A stretch of 60,000 nt of DNA, taken from Bolinopsis microptera (taxonomy: Eukaryota > Ctenophora > Tentaculata > Lobata > Bolinopsidae). The notes below the pieces were generated by a model, which saw nothing but the letters and a program-made list of their open reading frames with translations, did not search any database and was not told the origin of the DNA. Shown here piece after piece: positions 36,901-45,391 of this stretch. Where the stretch lies: positions 3,200,359 through 3,260,358 of the forward strand of contig NC_087075.1 of NCBI RefSeq assembly GCF_026151205.1, given 5' to 3'. A program made the position numbers and the translations under genes. Numbering within the stretch: position 1 is the first letter of the stretch; each line of letters begins with the position of its first letter.

Positions 36901-39331
36901 TGCATGCTCGAACCATCTAGCCTACGATAAAAATATCCTCCGTTATATAAGTATTACTCTGTAGGTTGTAACAGTATAACTTGATGCAATCCCTGGCCAC
37001 AGTTATTTGTCTCAACAAAAATTCAAGCACGCAATTAAATATTAAATCTATACTTCTGCTCTATTTATGAGCTTTTCTGGCTCGAACTCCAAAACGAAGG
37101 TTCTAGATCAATTTTACGTGAGGGCCAAGCTAAACTCTGTCATCACAATTTAGATGGGCGGTACTGAACATACTAGAGTAGTAGTTGTCTATTTTGTGCT
37201 CATAGCTTTTAAACAAGCAAGAGAAAATAACTGACGGTAGACTTTGTAGGAAGGATACAGCAACTTATGGATGTTCAGCAAAGTGCAGCGATTGGTCCTT
37301 CTCAACCTGCAATCGAAATGCAAAGGTTGGTATATTCGCTGGGTAAATTTGATGAGCGTAAATATTACTAAAATTCCCATCCTCAGAACCAGTTTCTCGC
37401 TCAAGCTTTCTCGTTTTCTAATCATCTAAACATTTCAGTTCATTTGAGCCGATATACCAAATAGACTGTCAATCCTTGTTCATGGGTTTTCAAAGTCAGC
37501 TAACTTTCCAGTTTTCGTTTGGTCCCACTGCAATGGCACGCCGTTTCCTTGGACCGCGATATTCTTTGTTTCTGCAAACTTTAGGGGAATCCTCATCTCC
37601 TCAACCTACCCCTAATCGTGAGTATAAAAAACACGAAAACAGATAATCAACGATAATAATTGTAAGAGTTGAATTAATCATATAACATCTCAACAATGCC
37701 ATTGATAATCTCCTAATTCTACTTAAGATTAGTATTAAATACCAACAACCCCAGCAGCACGAAGTCAGGTGACCCAGAGAGTACGGTCCCCAGAAGCGTC
37801 AGTAGCAAGACACACAACCTCAGTAACTGGAGATGATAACGTGCTGCTGGTGTTGGCTACTCAGCTCTTACCTGCTTTCAACACTAAGACTGCTTTCACT
37901 GCTACTGCCGTCATCGCTGGAGTGAGTTGTGTTTCTTTTTCTTGTGTTTTGTACTTTTTTGAGAGCTTCAATTGTTTAAAAACGCGTAATTTCCCACAAG
38001 TTTCTCACACCACTCTCTCCTTCAGGTGTATAACCTTGTAGGGTGGAGAGTGATAGCTGCTACTGGTGGGGTGTATGTGGGTCTGTACGGATACGAGCGC
38101 TTAAAGTATACCGAACGAGCCATGGAGCGGAAATTCAAACAACAGGTTTGTGATTGCACTATTAGTTGGATAAACGGCACTATATGATATTTCTAATTTA
38201 TGATTTTCTAACTTATTATTTTCCGGTATTAACATCAGGACTCAAGTAACATCCTAGTTGCTAGTCAATATTCCTTCAAAATAAACACCCTTTTTCAGTT
38301 CTGTGACTATGCCTCAATTAAGTTACACGACATTGTGACTTACACTGGAAATTGCTGCAGCACTCAAGTGCAACGGTCAGTCAGTTAGAAGCTACTTCTT
38401 ATATCTATATATAAATATAGATATAAATATACATATATATATATCTATATATGTAGATATACTTTTATAAGTTTAGATGATTCCACCTGAGCTGGGATTT
38501 ATAATTACTTTAAAATAGTTTCATAGGTAGGTTGACTGAAAGTTAGTGAAATAAAGGTTGAGTATTATATCTAACTAAAATGATTTCCTACCCTTCTTAT
38601 CTAACTACAATAATTTTTATCCCCGCCAGAGATCTCAGCTCCACTCTATCACGCCTATTAACATCTATTAACGGAGGTATTAACGTACTCAAGACACAAA
38701 TTGCCACTCTTTCTGCCGAACTGTCCAGAAGTAAAGACGTGTATGATTCTGCTACTAGCAAGAGGTTAGTGTCCATCACGTGATATGATATGATCACGTG
38801 ATATGATATGATCACGTGATATGATATGATCACGTGATATGATATGATCACGTGATATGATATGATCACGTACCGTGATATGATATGATCACGAAATGGT
38901 ACAACAACTAAAATAGATATATATATTACAATGTAGATAATGTCAGATTAGCGTACTAACAAATCCGAAATCCAAAGAGAAATCTGTTATCAGTAAAAGT
39001 GTTCACGTGATCTTAATCATGTCATTAATTGCTATTATTGACAGAAGTAATCAGTATTTTACTGTTGTCTAGCAAACTTTCCCTCCTTTATCTTTACTAT
39101 TTCACCTCATAGTTCGGGGATATTGTGATTTTCACTTGGGATAAAAATTAAACGTACACAAATTGCGCCTAATAAAAACCAATTATACTTCGTTCGAAGT
39201 ATAATTGTCTCAGTGAAACAACATTGCACTGAAATAATCTTATGTTCTATTTAAGTTATCATTTCAGGATTCTAAACGACCACTGCAGAGATGAACTGGA
39301 GCACTTCCTAAAACTATTCAGCGTCACGTGA
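15962..39331 (+). CDS. MFN: Mitofusin, complete, 21 coding exons
   Basis: Mitofusin is the dynamin-like GTPase of the outer mitochondrial membrane that tethers and fuses mitochondria. Exons: 15962-16071, 16198-16277, 16443-16555, 16730-16808, 16939-17039, 17620-17741, 18608-18716, 22920-23030, 23204-23311, 23568-23660, 35278-35399, 35588-35715, 36211-36308, 36530-36632, 37250-37325, 37439-37617, 37755-37921, 38026-38145, 38299-38375, 38630-38764, 39268-39331. All are GT-AG and phase-consistent; the sum is 2295 nt, 764 aa (human MFN2 has 757). Visible motifs: P-loop GRTSNGKST (about 106-114), switch GIGHTTNC (128-135), G3 DSPG (201-204), G4 NRWD (260-263). A glycine-rich hydrophobic hairpin that anchors the protein in the membrane lies at about 622-656, and the C-terminal heptad-repeat HR2 at about 690-760. 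The N-terminus is least certain: ATG 15962 is the first in-frame start, ATG 16013 an alternative. The tenth intron is 11.6 kb. Confidence 0.95.
17064..17473. repeat. 22-bp minisatellite in mitofusin intron 5
   Basis: About 18-19 tandem copies of a 22-bp unit with core TTGAGGGGGCTATCTTAC. Copies differ mainly by single C/T changes (TTCTTG versus TTTTTG). The array begins 25 bp after the donor of exon 5. Confidence 0.95.
17872..18568. repeat. 7-bp telomere-like array (ACCCTGT)n in mitofusin intron 6
   Basis: About 100 copies of ACCCTGT with scattered ATCCTGT variants and a few interruptions (AGCTGTACC, CATGTACC). On the opposite strand the unit is ACAGGGT. Because 7 is not divisible by 3, three successive units give a repeating peptide in all frames, which creates long spurious open frames on both strands. 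The array stops 40 bp before the exon carrying the G3 motif. Confidence 0.95.
18810..22532. repeat. 44-bp minisatellite, 3.7 kb, mitofusin intron 7
   Basis: About 83 head-to-tail copies of a 44-bp unit (core GGTATGTAGCCTGATGGTAT, then GAAGGTGTGTGTTTTAATGA), often with a 2-bp TG insertion giving 46 bp. Rare variants recur at a distance of about 1.57 kb: GCTTTAATGA at 19241 and 20807, AATTATTGTGG near 19378 and 20946, ACGATGGTGGTAATATG at 19691 and 21261. This shows a block of about 35 units was duplicated as a whole. Confidence 0.95.
23041..23103. repeat. 21-bp tandem repeat with CACGTGACGTCA (x3)
   Basis: Three exact-length 21-bp units starting 10 bp after the donor of mitofusin exon 8. Each contains CACGTGACGTCA, in which a CACGTG E-box overlaps a TGACGTCA cyclic-AMP response element. 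Confidence 0.9.
23312..23400. repeat. 12-bp repeat containing the splice donor of exon 9
   Basis: About seven copies of GTTAATTAGTGG. The first copy supplies the GT donor of mitofusin exon 9 (…AAAGAG then GTTAAT), so each later unit repeats the donor-side sequence. Confidence 0.9.
23960..24068. repeat. 21-bp AT-rich tandem repeat
   Basis: About four imperfect copies of a unit containing ATTATATTTACTGTGCATA, in the large mitofusin intron. Confidence 0.8.
24093..24460. mobile_element. Putative small TIR element
   Basis: GTAAAAGGGAAACAC at the left is mirrored by GGTTTCCCTTTAAC at the right, about 370 bp apart with non-coding sequence between. The terminal inverted repeats are short and imperfect, so this is only a candidate. 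Confidence 0.4.
24461..25210. other. Intronic stretch, nothing recognised
   Basis: This is within mitofusin intron 10. A short open frame at 24572-24805 shows no family resemblance and is followed by ATATATACATA-type low-complexity sequence. I see no exon on either strand. Confidence 0.4.
25211..25337. repeat. Small foldback element built on a GGTGAAAAAT repeat
   Basis: About 127 bp forming an imperfect hairpin. The left end reads GGGTATCCAAT then GTGAAAAATTGTGAAAATTG. The right end complement reads GGGTTTCCAAT then GATGAAAAATGGTGAAAAAT. The right arm carries three tandem copies of a 10-bp unit. Confidence 0.65.
25480..25550. repeat. Two direct copies of a 33-bp GC-rich unit
   Basis: CCTCCCTGTTCCCCGGGGTG followed by GGGTGGCGATGA occurs twice in tandem, at the 3' edge of the AN1 exon. 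Confidence 0.85.
25551..25729 (-). CDS. AN1-type zinc-finger exon, antisense in mitofusin intron
   Basis: A minus-strand open stretch follows an acceptor (CCTACAG before 25729). It encodes a textbook AN1 zinc finger: C-x4-C-x10-C-x2-C-x4-C-x2-H-x5-H-x-C, seen in [28 protein letters not shown] and KHRC. AN1 fingers of the ZFAND family bind ubiquitin- and proteasome-linked partners, and ZFAND1 starts with such a finger. A candidate donor lies in CAG|GTGTCT just after the finger. The translation continues into the duplicated GC-rich unit, where I do not trust it. Whether this is part of an expressed nested gene or a decayed copy is open. Confidence 0.55.
26248..26888. repeat. 27-bp minisatellite open in several frames
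   Basis: About 23-24 copies of a 27-bp unit with core GTCACGGACTCAGGGTCAGA and variants in one or two positions (AGATCC, AAAGCC, AGAGCC). Because 27 is a multiple of three and the unit lacks stops in several frames, it yields long open frames on both strands. The plus strand gives a repeated SHGLRVRAR and the minus strand a repeated ESVTPGSDP. Confidence 0.9.
27718..27868. repeat. 33-bp minisatellite
   Basis: Four and a half copies of a 33-bp unit containing CCACTGCTGTAGTGAAATAC and GCGGGAGTTGGG, with one G/T variant. It lies within mitofusin intron 10. Confidence 0.9.
27962..28098 (-). pseudogene. Second copy of an antisense exon (DFYQALE)
   Basis: On the minus strand, after the acceptor CTTACAG, this reads TTCACGGGGGAGAATAGC and then translates to [20 protein letters not shown]. 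It is a diverged duplicate of the exon at 29228-29412. It loses similarity near 27960 without a convincing donor. Confidence 0.5.
28922..29103 (-). CDS. Antisense exon with partial AN1-like finger
   Basis: A clean GT-AG exon: acceptor TTGCAG before 29103, donor GAGAG|GTAGGT after 28922. It is read in phase 0 from the exon at 29228-29412. The translation contains [20 protein letters not shown]. That is the second half of an AN1 finger (C-x2-C-x4-C-x2-H), resembling the second finger of ZFAND1, but the first two cysteines of the finger are absent. The exon lies upstream, on the minus strand, of the full AN1 exon at 25551-25729, which is the reverse of the order in ZFAND1. The pieces may therefore come from separate copies. 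Confidence 0.5.
29228..29412 (-). CDS. Antisense exon of an unrecognised gene
   Basis: A minus-strand exon with a likely acceptor TTTAGTGCAG and donor GATTACCAG|GTTATT. The donor sequence lies in a three-copy repeat of GGTTATTACCA. It encodes [20 protein letters not shown], then [20 protein letters not shown] and [19 protein letters not shown] do not recognise a family. The duplicate at 27962-28098 conserves the reading frame of the first two thirds, which suggests real coding origin. Confidence 0.45.
30245..30305 (+). repeat. Fragment of dispersed repeat family C
   Basis: AACAAGAATTGCGCCGGTT followed by GCGGACGCTAGATCTCCAT matches the left end of the longer copies at 44848, 48743 and 50749. 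Only the first ~60 bp are present. Confidence 0.7.
30655..30925. repeat. GGGACC hexamer and related arrays
   Basis: Runs of (GGGACC)n alternate with a duplicated ~60-bp spacer containing CTGAGATTATCAATTTACCG and ACAAAATGTGACTTGACC. They end in a 9-bp array of GGGATGACC. The minus strand reads open as PGPGPG or VPVPVP peptides, which I regard as a by-product. Confidence 0.9.
31438..31565. repeat. Second GGGACC array
   Basis: Short runs of (GGGACC)n separated by spacers ending in AAAAATGTGACTTGA, related to the array at 30655. Flanking sequences at about 30460-30600 and 31650-31790 are also diverged direct repeats (both contain a GGCCTAAAAT/GGCCTGAATA-type core after TACAAG/TACACG). The region therefore looks like a ~1.2-kb duplication. 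Confidence 0.75.
32562..32660. repeat. Tandem duplication of a ~49-bp unit
   Basis: Two copies of a unit containing CCATTCTTCTACT then CAAAGAATGGAATTCTGAGG. Confidence 0.85.
33041..34641. mobile_element. 1.6-kb TIR element with repeated GTCCGTCAC motifs
   Basis: Terminal inverted repeats GGGCAATTCCAC(G/C)GT start at 33041 and end at 34641, flanked by TTTT on both sides. No transposase is encoded. The motif GTCCGTCAC (or GTCTGTCAC) recurs at least six times, near both ends and in the interior. A segment near 33665-33715 (ATGACTGAGTTATG followed by ATATGCCCATATATGGGC) resembles part of the foldback elements. Confidence 0.7.
34846..35010 (+). repeat. Partial copy of the ~310-bp repeat (family D)
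   Basis: Begins ACTAGAAATCCCATGGTCAC. It continues with AAACACAACGTAATCAC, AACCGATCA and ACGTGGGCGGTCATA, which are the landmarks of the tandem units at 43560-44770. Confidence 0.7.
35779..35955. repeat. Diverged tandem duplication with GTCGATATTAGTCGA
   Basis: Two copies about 130 bp apart begin AGGCCCATGG and ACTTGAGGCGA, and run through CGGTCGATATTAGTCGA-type palindromic sequence. They lie in mitofusin intron 12. Confidence 0.75.
38397..38463. repeat. ATATATCTATATA-type low-complexity tract
   Basis: Alternating TATATC/TATAGA sequence in a mitofusin intron, able to form hairpins. Confidence 0.8.
38776..38896. repeat. 18-bp repeat with CACGTGATATGATATG
   Basis: About six copies of ATCACGTGATATGATATG begin 11 bp after the donor of mitofusin exon 20. 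Each unit has one CACGTG palindrome. Confidence 0.9.
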
Positions 39332-39379
39332 TCTGATTTGTTCTGTTATTCCAAACTATAATACACAAACTGAAGTTAA

Positions 39380-39478
39380 GTCACGTGATATGACGTAATA
39401 TCACGTGATATGACGTAATATCACGTGATATGACGTAATATCACGTGATATGACGTCACATCACGTGATATGACGTCA
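39380..39478. repeat. 20-bp repeat with CACGTGATATGACGT
   Basis: Five copies of TCACGTGATATGACGTAATA (the last two read GACGTCACA) start about 50 bp after the mitofusin stop codon. The stop TGA itself lies in GTCACGTGATC. Confidence 0.9.
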
Positions 39479-40369
39479 CTGGTCCGTGATCCCACCAGCC
39501 GAGTGGCAGTTACTTTGAAAGAATGCGTCGTGCGACCATGGCCGAATTAGGAACTAAACAGTCGAATATATAAACGAACATGAAACTTTGTACTGAGTTA
39601 AGTTTATTATACGATCAGCTTAGCAACCACTTTTATTAAATTATATCGATAGTTTATAAAAATTGTTTAAATCTGCGGCTAATTTATACGAATTTTTAAT
39701 AACTTTAATTTTCATTCAGTAATAATACTTATGATCTGAAGGCGCTGACTTCAAATATAATAAGGCTCTAACTTATAGAGCTTTAATAAAGAGCAAGTTA
39801 GTCAGGTTAAAAGAAGTTGGTCAGGTTTTCACTAATGTGGATCCGGGCTGTATCACTATTATGTGACCACGTGATATATTGCTCCTTCTGAAGCCACGCT
39901 ATCGTTAATCATCATATGTGGTCAAATTGTTAACAAGTTGTACCCATAACAAAAGAGACGTTAACTTTTACTTTGGGTAAATAAGTCCAAAGTTGTTACA
40001 TACAAACGATTGGTTTTTTACAAAGACATTAAAAGTAGGGGTGATTATACTTTTTGGAAATTAACGGGACCAATTCTATTTCTATTAAGACTTGCTGCCA
40101 AAGCATTTTCGTCAAACTTATGATTTTTTAGTTATTTGAGCTTGTTCTTGTGTGAATTCGATCTTCAAATTGGAGGACAATTATTTTTATGAGATAGCTC
40201 TGATTTTCTATTCTCGTGTCGGTGCAATCTGTTTGATTAGTTTTTATTTGTTGCAACATTTTGTATAACTTATTTCAAAATTCAAATATACGAAGTTCGT
40301 AAAATTATCAATTATGCAGTTTTCCTGTATCGGCGTAACATGTGTTGTGTTATGGTAGTTTCGAGTCTT
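39479..40369. other. Gene-free stretch after mitofusin
   Basis: AT-rich, with no exon recognised. No AATAAA polyadenylation signal close to the mitofusin stop is convincing. The 3' UTR presumably runs into the repeat or just past it. Confidence 0.35.
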
Positions 40370-40648
40370 TCAAAGTGAAGACAAATGGAAAGAAAAAACA
40401 TCAAAACTGATAATATAAATTATATAAATGATAAATGGTTCTTTAACATTCGCTTGCACATTGAAACAGTTGGTATCAGTAATACATCTCAACATCAGTG
40501 GAAGAGAGTTCCATGCAACCGGGGCATCTTTGGACTTTTTATTCTTTGGTATCTTGATTGTTAATGGACAAGCCCGGCGCGCGCTACTTCCAACTTCGTA
40601 GCACTTGCCTTCGAGAAGAAAGCGGCGGTCGGTCATCTCTGATCTCAT
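40370..40648 (-). mobile_element. Decayed LINE 3' tail
   Basis: The minus-strand frame includes APVAWNSLPLMLRCITDTNC, which matches the C-terminal tail common to CR1/L2-like reverse transcriptase ORFs (…WNSLP..LR…). The surrounding translation is not conserved, so this is a short relic. Sequence just outside (CGTAGCACTTGCC at 40598, GGCAAGTGCTACGAAG at 40869) forms an inverted repeat, indicating a rearranged or palindromic insertion. Confidence 0.45.
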
Positions 40649-40692
40649 GCATGTCGACGGTCTTTAAATAATTAATTTCCGTCGACGGTCTT
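40632..40692. repeat. Tandem GTCGACGGTCTTTAAATAAT duplication
   Basis: Two tandem copies of a ~28-bp unit. Confidence 0.85.
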
Positions 40693-41026
40693 TAAATAAT
40701 TAATATTCAAAACAAATATTTTACGAGTATCACCCGTCAAGATGTTGTCACATTAAAACGTTGAATAATTCTTTTCCTGATATTATTAATGAAGTTATGA
40801 GTTTACATAACGTCTAAATTTCTTCGAAGTAGCGCGCGCCGCTTTCTTCTCGAAATGTGCCCGAGGTAGGCAAGTGCTACGAAGTAGTGCACGCCGGACT
40901 ATAACAGACTAGTCCATTAACAATGGACAACCCAACACCAGAGAATACTGAATCATGTCACAAAATGAGTGTTTTTATAAAATTATTCTTCAAAAAAGCA
41001 CTAAATTCAATGGCGAATAATTTTTA

Positions 41027-41095
41027 CCTGGGGACCTCATATCAGGCTATTATGTTCATAAACATAGATTAGGCGGAATGACAGGCTGAGCGCGG
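41027..41095 (+). repeat. Family E fragment
   Basis: CCTGGGGACCTCATATCAGG, then TATTATGTTCATAA and GGCGGAATGACAGGCTGAGC. The same order occurs at 43517-43580 and inverted at 48486-48553. At 48486 the GGCGGAAT part forms an inverted repeat, so this may be one end of a small TIR element. Confidence 0.65.
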
Positions 41096-41774
41096 CCCAG
41101 TAAATAATTTTATGAAGAAGCAAAATAAAAACACTTTTCGGTAAATTTTCAGAATGCTTGAACAATTATTTAACAACAATATCAAATATGTCCTCAATGC
41201 TCAAATTTTGAATAAAATCACTTCTTAAAGGTGTAAAATCAATTTGAAAAGTTACTACTTTGTCAAAAATCAAGTTTTTAATTGTATCACGTCGTGACTT
41301 TGTATCACGTGGTGACCCCCACTGTCGCTTCACTATTGTTCTTACAATATGCAATACATGGGGAGTCTTAACCATTAACGGGTGATACTCGTATAATATC
41401 TGTTCCATATATAACCTACAAGGGGAGCCGCGCATTCGTGCGCGGCGGGTCAATGTTCATACAACGTATATATGACAAGTTTTTAACAATTAACTTGATG
41501 ACGTCATCAAGTGTGAAGTGGTGATGATGACTTTGAATTATTTTTTAACATAATGTTAACTAAAGCATAAAGTCTAACATCTAAACAATTACCTTTAATA
41601 CCTGTGGTCCGAAATGGCTGTATTATATCGTCAATGGTTAAAGCTTTTGAATCTACGGACACTTGAATGTAGGCTACAATTGACTACCAAAGCGTCTATA
41701 CATCACAATGCTGGAAAGCACGACCGCACGACCGCCACCCAATTATATTATACTCACCATACTATGTACCCCCT

Positions 41775-42172
41775 ATCGCTCCTACTAAATCGCTCGCCCA
41801 AATTTTAAGAAAATTCTTGTAAAAAGGCCCTTTGGTGTTTGGGCATGAAAACGATCTAGATCGATGTATTTTTGGACGCTGATTCCGAATCACCCCGGCC
41901 CCCCCATGACGTAGGGTTAAAATGCTTCCCTGGAGAGTTATGGGCAAAAAACCGTTTTGGTCACGTGACAGGCTAGTAAAATACGATCAATTCGATTGTT
42001 TAGGGCCCGGGTTAGGGTTAGGGTTGTGGTACGTAAGGGTTATGGTTAGCTTCGGGGTTATGGTTAAAGGGTTAGGGTTGGTATTAGGGTCTATGTAAAA
42101 CCGTTTTGTACGGCTGCAAAACCATAAAAACCAAAGTCACGTGAAATTTTTGGGTGAGCGAATTAGTAAGAG
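41775..42172. mobile_element. Small TIR element, family B (copy 2)
   Basis: The left end is CCTACTAAATCGCTCGCCCA. The right end complement is TCTTACTAATTCGCTCACCC followed by AAAAATTTCACGTGACTTTGG. It shares GATTCCGAATCA and GCGTCC with the copy at 9893. It contains a degenerate TTAGGG/TTATGG tract at 42005-42095. A solo end also occurs at 43447-43510. Confidence 0.7.
42005..42095 (+). repeat. Degenerate TTAGGG tract
   Basis: GTTAGGGTTAGGGTT followed by decayed GTTATGG and GTTAGGG units, resembling animal telomere repeat. It sits within the small TIR element. Confidence 0.7.
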
Positions 42173-43445
42173 CCACACCCTATACTTTACTATTATACTC
42201 CCTTTACTAGGAGGTGCACCATAAAAATAAACTTGCTCGGATTTTAAAAATTTTTGTACCATTGTTTTCTAGAGACTGTGAGAATTTTCACAATACCAAA
42301 TTTGTCATACCTTTTTGGAAAGATCAGTGAGTTTTGCCTAGGTGCCATATTTGATGGTGCGCGGCTTTTGGAGCAAAATTAGCTGTAAAATGTAAAAGTC
42401 GCGTAATTTGACCAAATTTGACAAAATTCGTTGATTTTTGTCGTATTATTTGGATATATCTTCAGTTCCTTGAATGAGATCATTCTGAAAATTGGTGACA
42501 ATCTTCCAATAGGGCTTTTACAACTGTCCGAAAAATTTGGTGGATATCGGAGTTGATATAGTGATCAAAATAGGGCAAAATACACTGCTTTTAGCTGTAA
42601 CATAATGTTTGATGGTTGGATATGCTTTAAACTTTTCGGACACATTTCTTGTAAGTCTATGAGTAATCTTACCAATTTTTGTTGCAATCAGAGGTCGGGA
42701 AGAATACTTAATATCTATTTGTTTGAAGAAAATTGTGCTGGCCGAAATTAGCGCTAAAAAACCATCCCACAGTCGGCACGCGCGGCTCACTGTCGATGGC
42801 GCACTACCTACCTTTACTGTTTCAGGCATTAAGACTCACCGAAAGTAACTTAGTTCAACAGGCATATTTGGCAGTATCCAAATAGCCTGACCCCTGTTCG
42901 CGAACAGGTGTTCGTGAACAACTTATGACAGTACATGAGTTATTACTGCATTAATAACAGTACACAGACTTGCTTGCGATGATGTGAACCCCTTGATATG
43001 ATTTGATATGACACTGAATCAAGCAGGTTTCACGTCATTAGGAATAGGAAGTTTTTCTGGAATAGGAAGTCTCGAGCATTCTCTGGAGAGGCCGTGGGTC
43101 CATTAATTTCGTCTAGTAGACAGAAGAGTAGTCTGTAGTCAGGAATTGGAATAGTTGTTGTCTTCAGTCTTGACACACGCTGCAACCCCTTTTGATCGCG
43201 CGCGCGGCCGGCGTGCACGCTTCGCGTGCACGAGAAGTGTGCAACGTGTAGCAATTTGCAATTGTTGTCATACGTTTGACGTTGTATGACCCGCCGCGCA
43301 CGAGTGCACGGCTCCCACGCCCTGTATCGTAGAAACTTTTCACTTAGTGAGACGATAATGGGGGTCACGACTTGATACAAAATAGTTGGTGTTGTTGTTG
43401 TTGATGATGACGACTGATAATACTCCACCAAAAACGAACGACTTA
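42173..43445. other. Gene-free stretch
   Basis: No recognised gene. The open frames here (for example 42518-42829 and 43030-43482, minus) show no family resemblance and lack convincing splice sites. A CG-rich patch at about 43195-43320 is notable for CGCG runs and GTGCACG repeats. Confidence 0.4.
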
Positions 43446-43559
43446 TATGGCTCTTACTAACTTGCTCGCCCAAAATTATCACTGATCACGTGACTTTGGT
43501 TTTTATGGTTTTATTACCTGCAGGGGACCTCAGGCTATCATGTTCATAATAGAGATTCG

Positions 43560-44770
43560 GCGGAATGACAGGCTGAGCACTTACACTTTAAACACAACGT
43601 AATTACCACAAAACCGATCAAAGTGCCCCTCTCAAAGTTTTGCACGTGCACGTGCGTGTAACAACCCTCGTTACCATGGTTGCTATGCAACCTTTTGCTT
43701 TTTACCTAATTTGCACGTGGGCGGTCGTACAGACATACATACAGACAGAATAATTCATTGAATTATAAGTGAGACTAGAAAGCCCGTGGTCACAGGGAGG
43801 AAGGTAATATTATTTTTATTTATCTTTGGTAAGTTGGTAGTCAGTTTTTATCAAAAATATCCATCACAACCGAAGATACAGCCGAATTAAACGTAAAACA
43901 CGTTAAACACAACGTAATTATATCAAAAAACCGATAAAAATGCCTTTCTAACAATCTTTGCACGTGCACGTACGTGCGTGTAACAACCCTCGTTACCATG
44001 GTTACTACTTACTATCCAGCTTCCTATTTCTCATCTAATTTGCACGTGGGCGGTCGTACATACATACAGACACACAGACTAGAAAGCCCGTGGTCACAGG
44101 GAGGAAGCTAATATTATTCTTTGCCTTTGGTAGTAAGTTTTTATCGTATCAAAAAATATTCATCACAACCGATGATACAGCCGATAATATCTTAATATGT
44201 AAAACACACTCCACATAACGCAATTACGTCAAAACCGCGATCAAAATGTCACTTGCAAATCTTTGCACGTGCCGAGCGCTTTTGCGCACCGTTACCATGG
44301 TTATTATGCAGCTTCCTATTTCTCATCAAATTTGCACGTGGGCGGTCGTACATACATACAGACAGACAGACAGACAGAATAATTCTTTGAATTATAAGTA
44401 AGACTAGAAAGCCCGTGGTAATACTAATTGAGAGGAAGCTAGTAGTTTTCTTTGAAAGAAGAATGTAATCGCATCAAAAAATATCCGTCGCACATCCGAA
44501 GATACAACCGATGTAATCGACACTCTTAACATAACGTAATTACTACAAAACCGATCAAAATGGCGCTCGCAAATATTTGCACGTGCACGTGCGTGTAACA
44601 ATCCTCGTTACCATGGTTACTATGCATTATGCAACTTCCTATTTCTTATCTTATTTGCACGTGGGCAGTCGTACATACAGACAGACAGACAGAATAATTC
44701 ATTGAATTATAATTAAGACTAGAAAGCCCGTGGTCACAGGGAGGAATGTAATAGTATCCTTTTATTAAAT
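43560..44770 (+). repeat. Tandem array of ~310-bp repeat (family D)
   Basis: About four units, with GACTAGAAAGCCCGTGGT at 43773, 44077, 44402 and 44717 (spacings 304, 325, 315). Each unit carries AAACACAACGTAATTA, AAAACCGATCAAAATG, CACGTGCACGTGCGTGTAAC, CGTTACCATGGTTAC and CACGTGGGCGGTCGTACATA. Each ends in an ACAGACAGACAG microsatellite. A single inverted copy lies at 52045-52315. The array is interrupted after 44766 by a LINE insertion and resumes near 47806. Confidence 0.9.
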
Positions 44771-44847
44771 CAAAGTTCTAAACAAGGGCAAAGGGATAGT
44801 TAAAAAACAACGCCCAAGTCTAATCTTTCCCTAAAACAAAACTAACA

Positions 44848-45384
44848 AGAATTGCGCCCGTTGTTTTGTTTTGGCGGACGCTAGATTTCCATTTCACATT
44901 TACTATAAATTTAAGCATAAGCTCCAATCAGCTCACTTCAATCTTCATGATAATAATATTGATAAATTATGCATCAAATACGGGAAACACTTGAAATTCA
45001 GTTCAATTGCCGTAGAACTTAACTTGTATCTGTAATTCAAGAAATTATCAGCAAAGGTAAACTATACTCGTGTACACATCAATACACTATGCGTGCCACG
45101 TACAAATTGGGCGTATTACCTAATAGTAATATTATATATTACATGCATCATATACATTAAAACACAGTCGCGCCGCGCATTCATAGATCACAGGCTATCT
45201 ATACATCACATCTCCGCAAGCAATCCTCGCGCGCGCGCAACTTTTTCGTTGCATGGTAACGGACGGAATGACATCATATTCAGACCCTATACTGCTATCT
45301 CCAAAATCCACGTTTTTCTGCAAAAACCTCCATTCGTAACCTTTCACTATTGCCTTTTTTCAAAAGGGTGAAAAGGAAAAAATT
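44848..45384 (+). repeat. Dispersed repeat family C, long copy
   Basis: Starts AACAAGAATTGCGCCCGTTG and contains TTGGCGGACGCTAGATTTCC. It ends TTTCACTATTGCCTTTTTTC, then AAAAGGGTGAAAAGGAAAAA. Two other copies (48743-49163, 50749-51320) share both ends, so the unit has fixed boundaries. A defined head and an A-rich tail would fit a SINE, but I see no convincing polymerase III boxes. Confidence 0.75.
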
Positions 45385-45391
45385 AAAAACT

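Noticed and set aside
41166-41453. 95-codon minus-strand ORF
   Set aside because: No recognisable domain, and no splice sites or neighbours to support it.
42005-42095. Interstitial telomere or chromosome end
   Set aside because: Short and degenerate, and contained in a small TIR element also present elsewhere. It does not mark a chromosome end.
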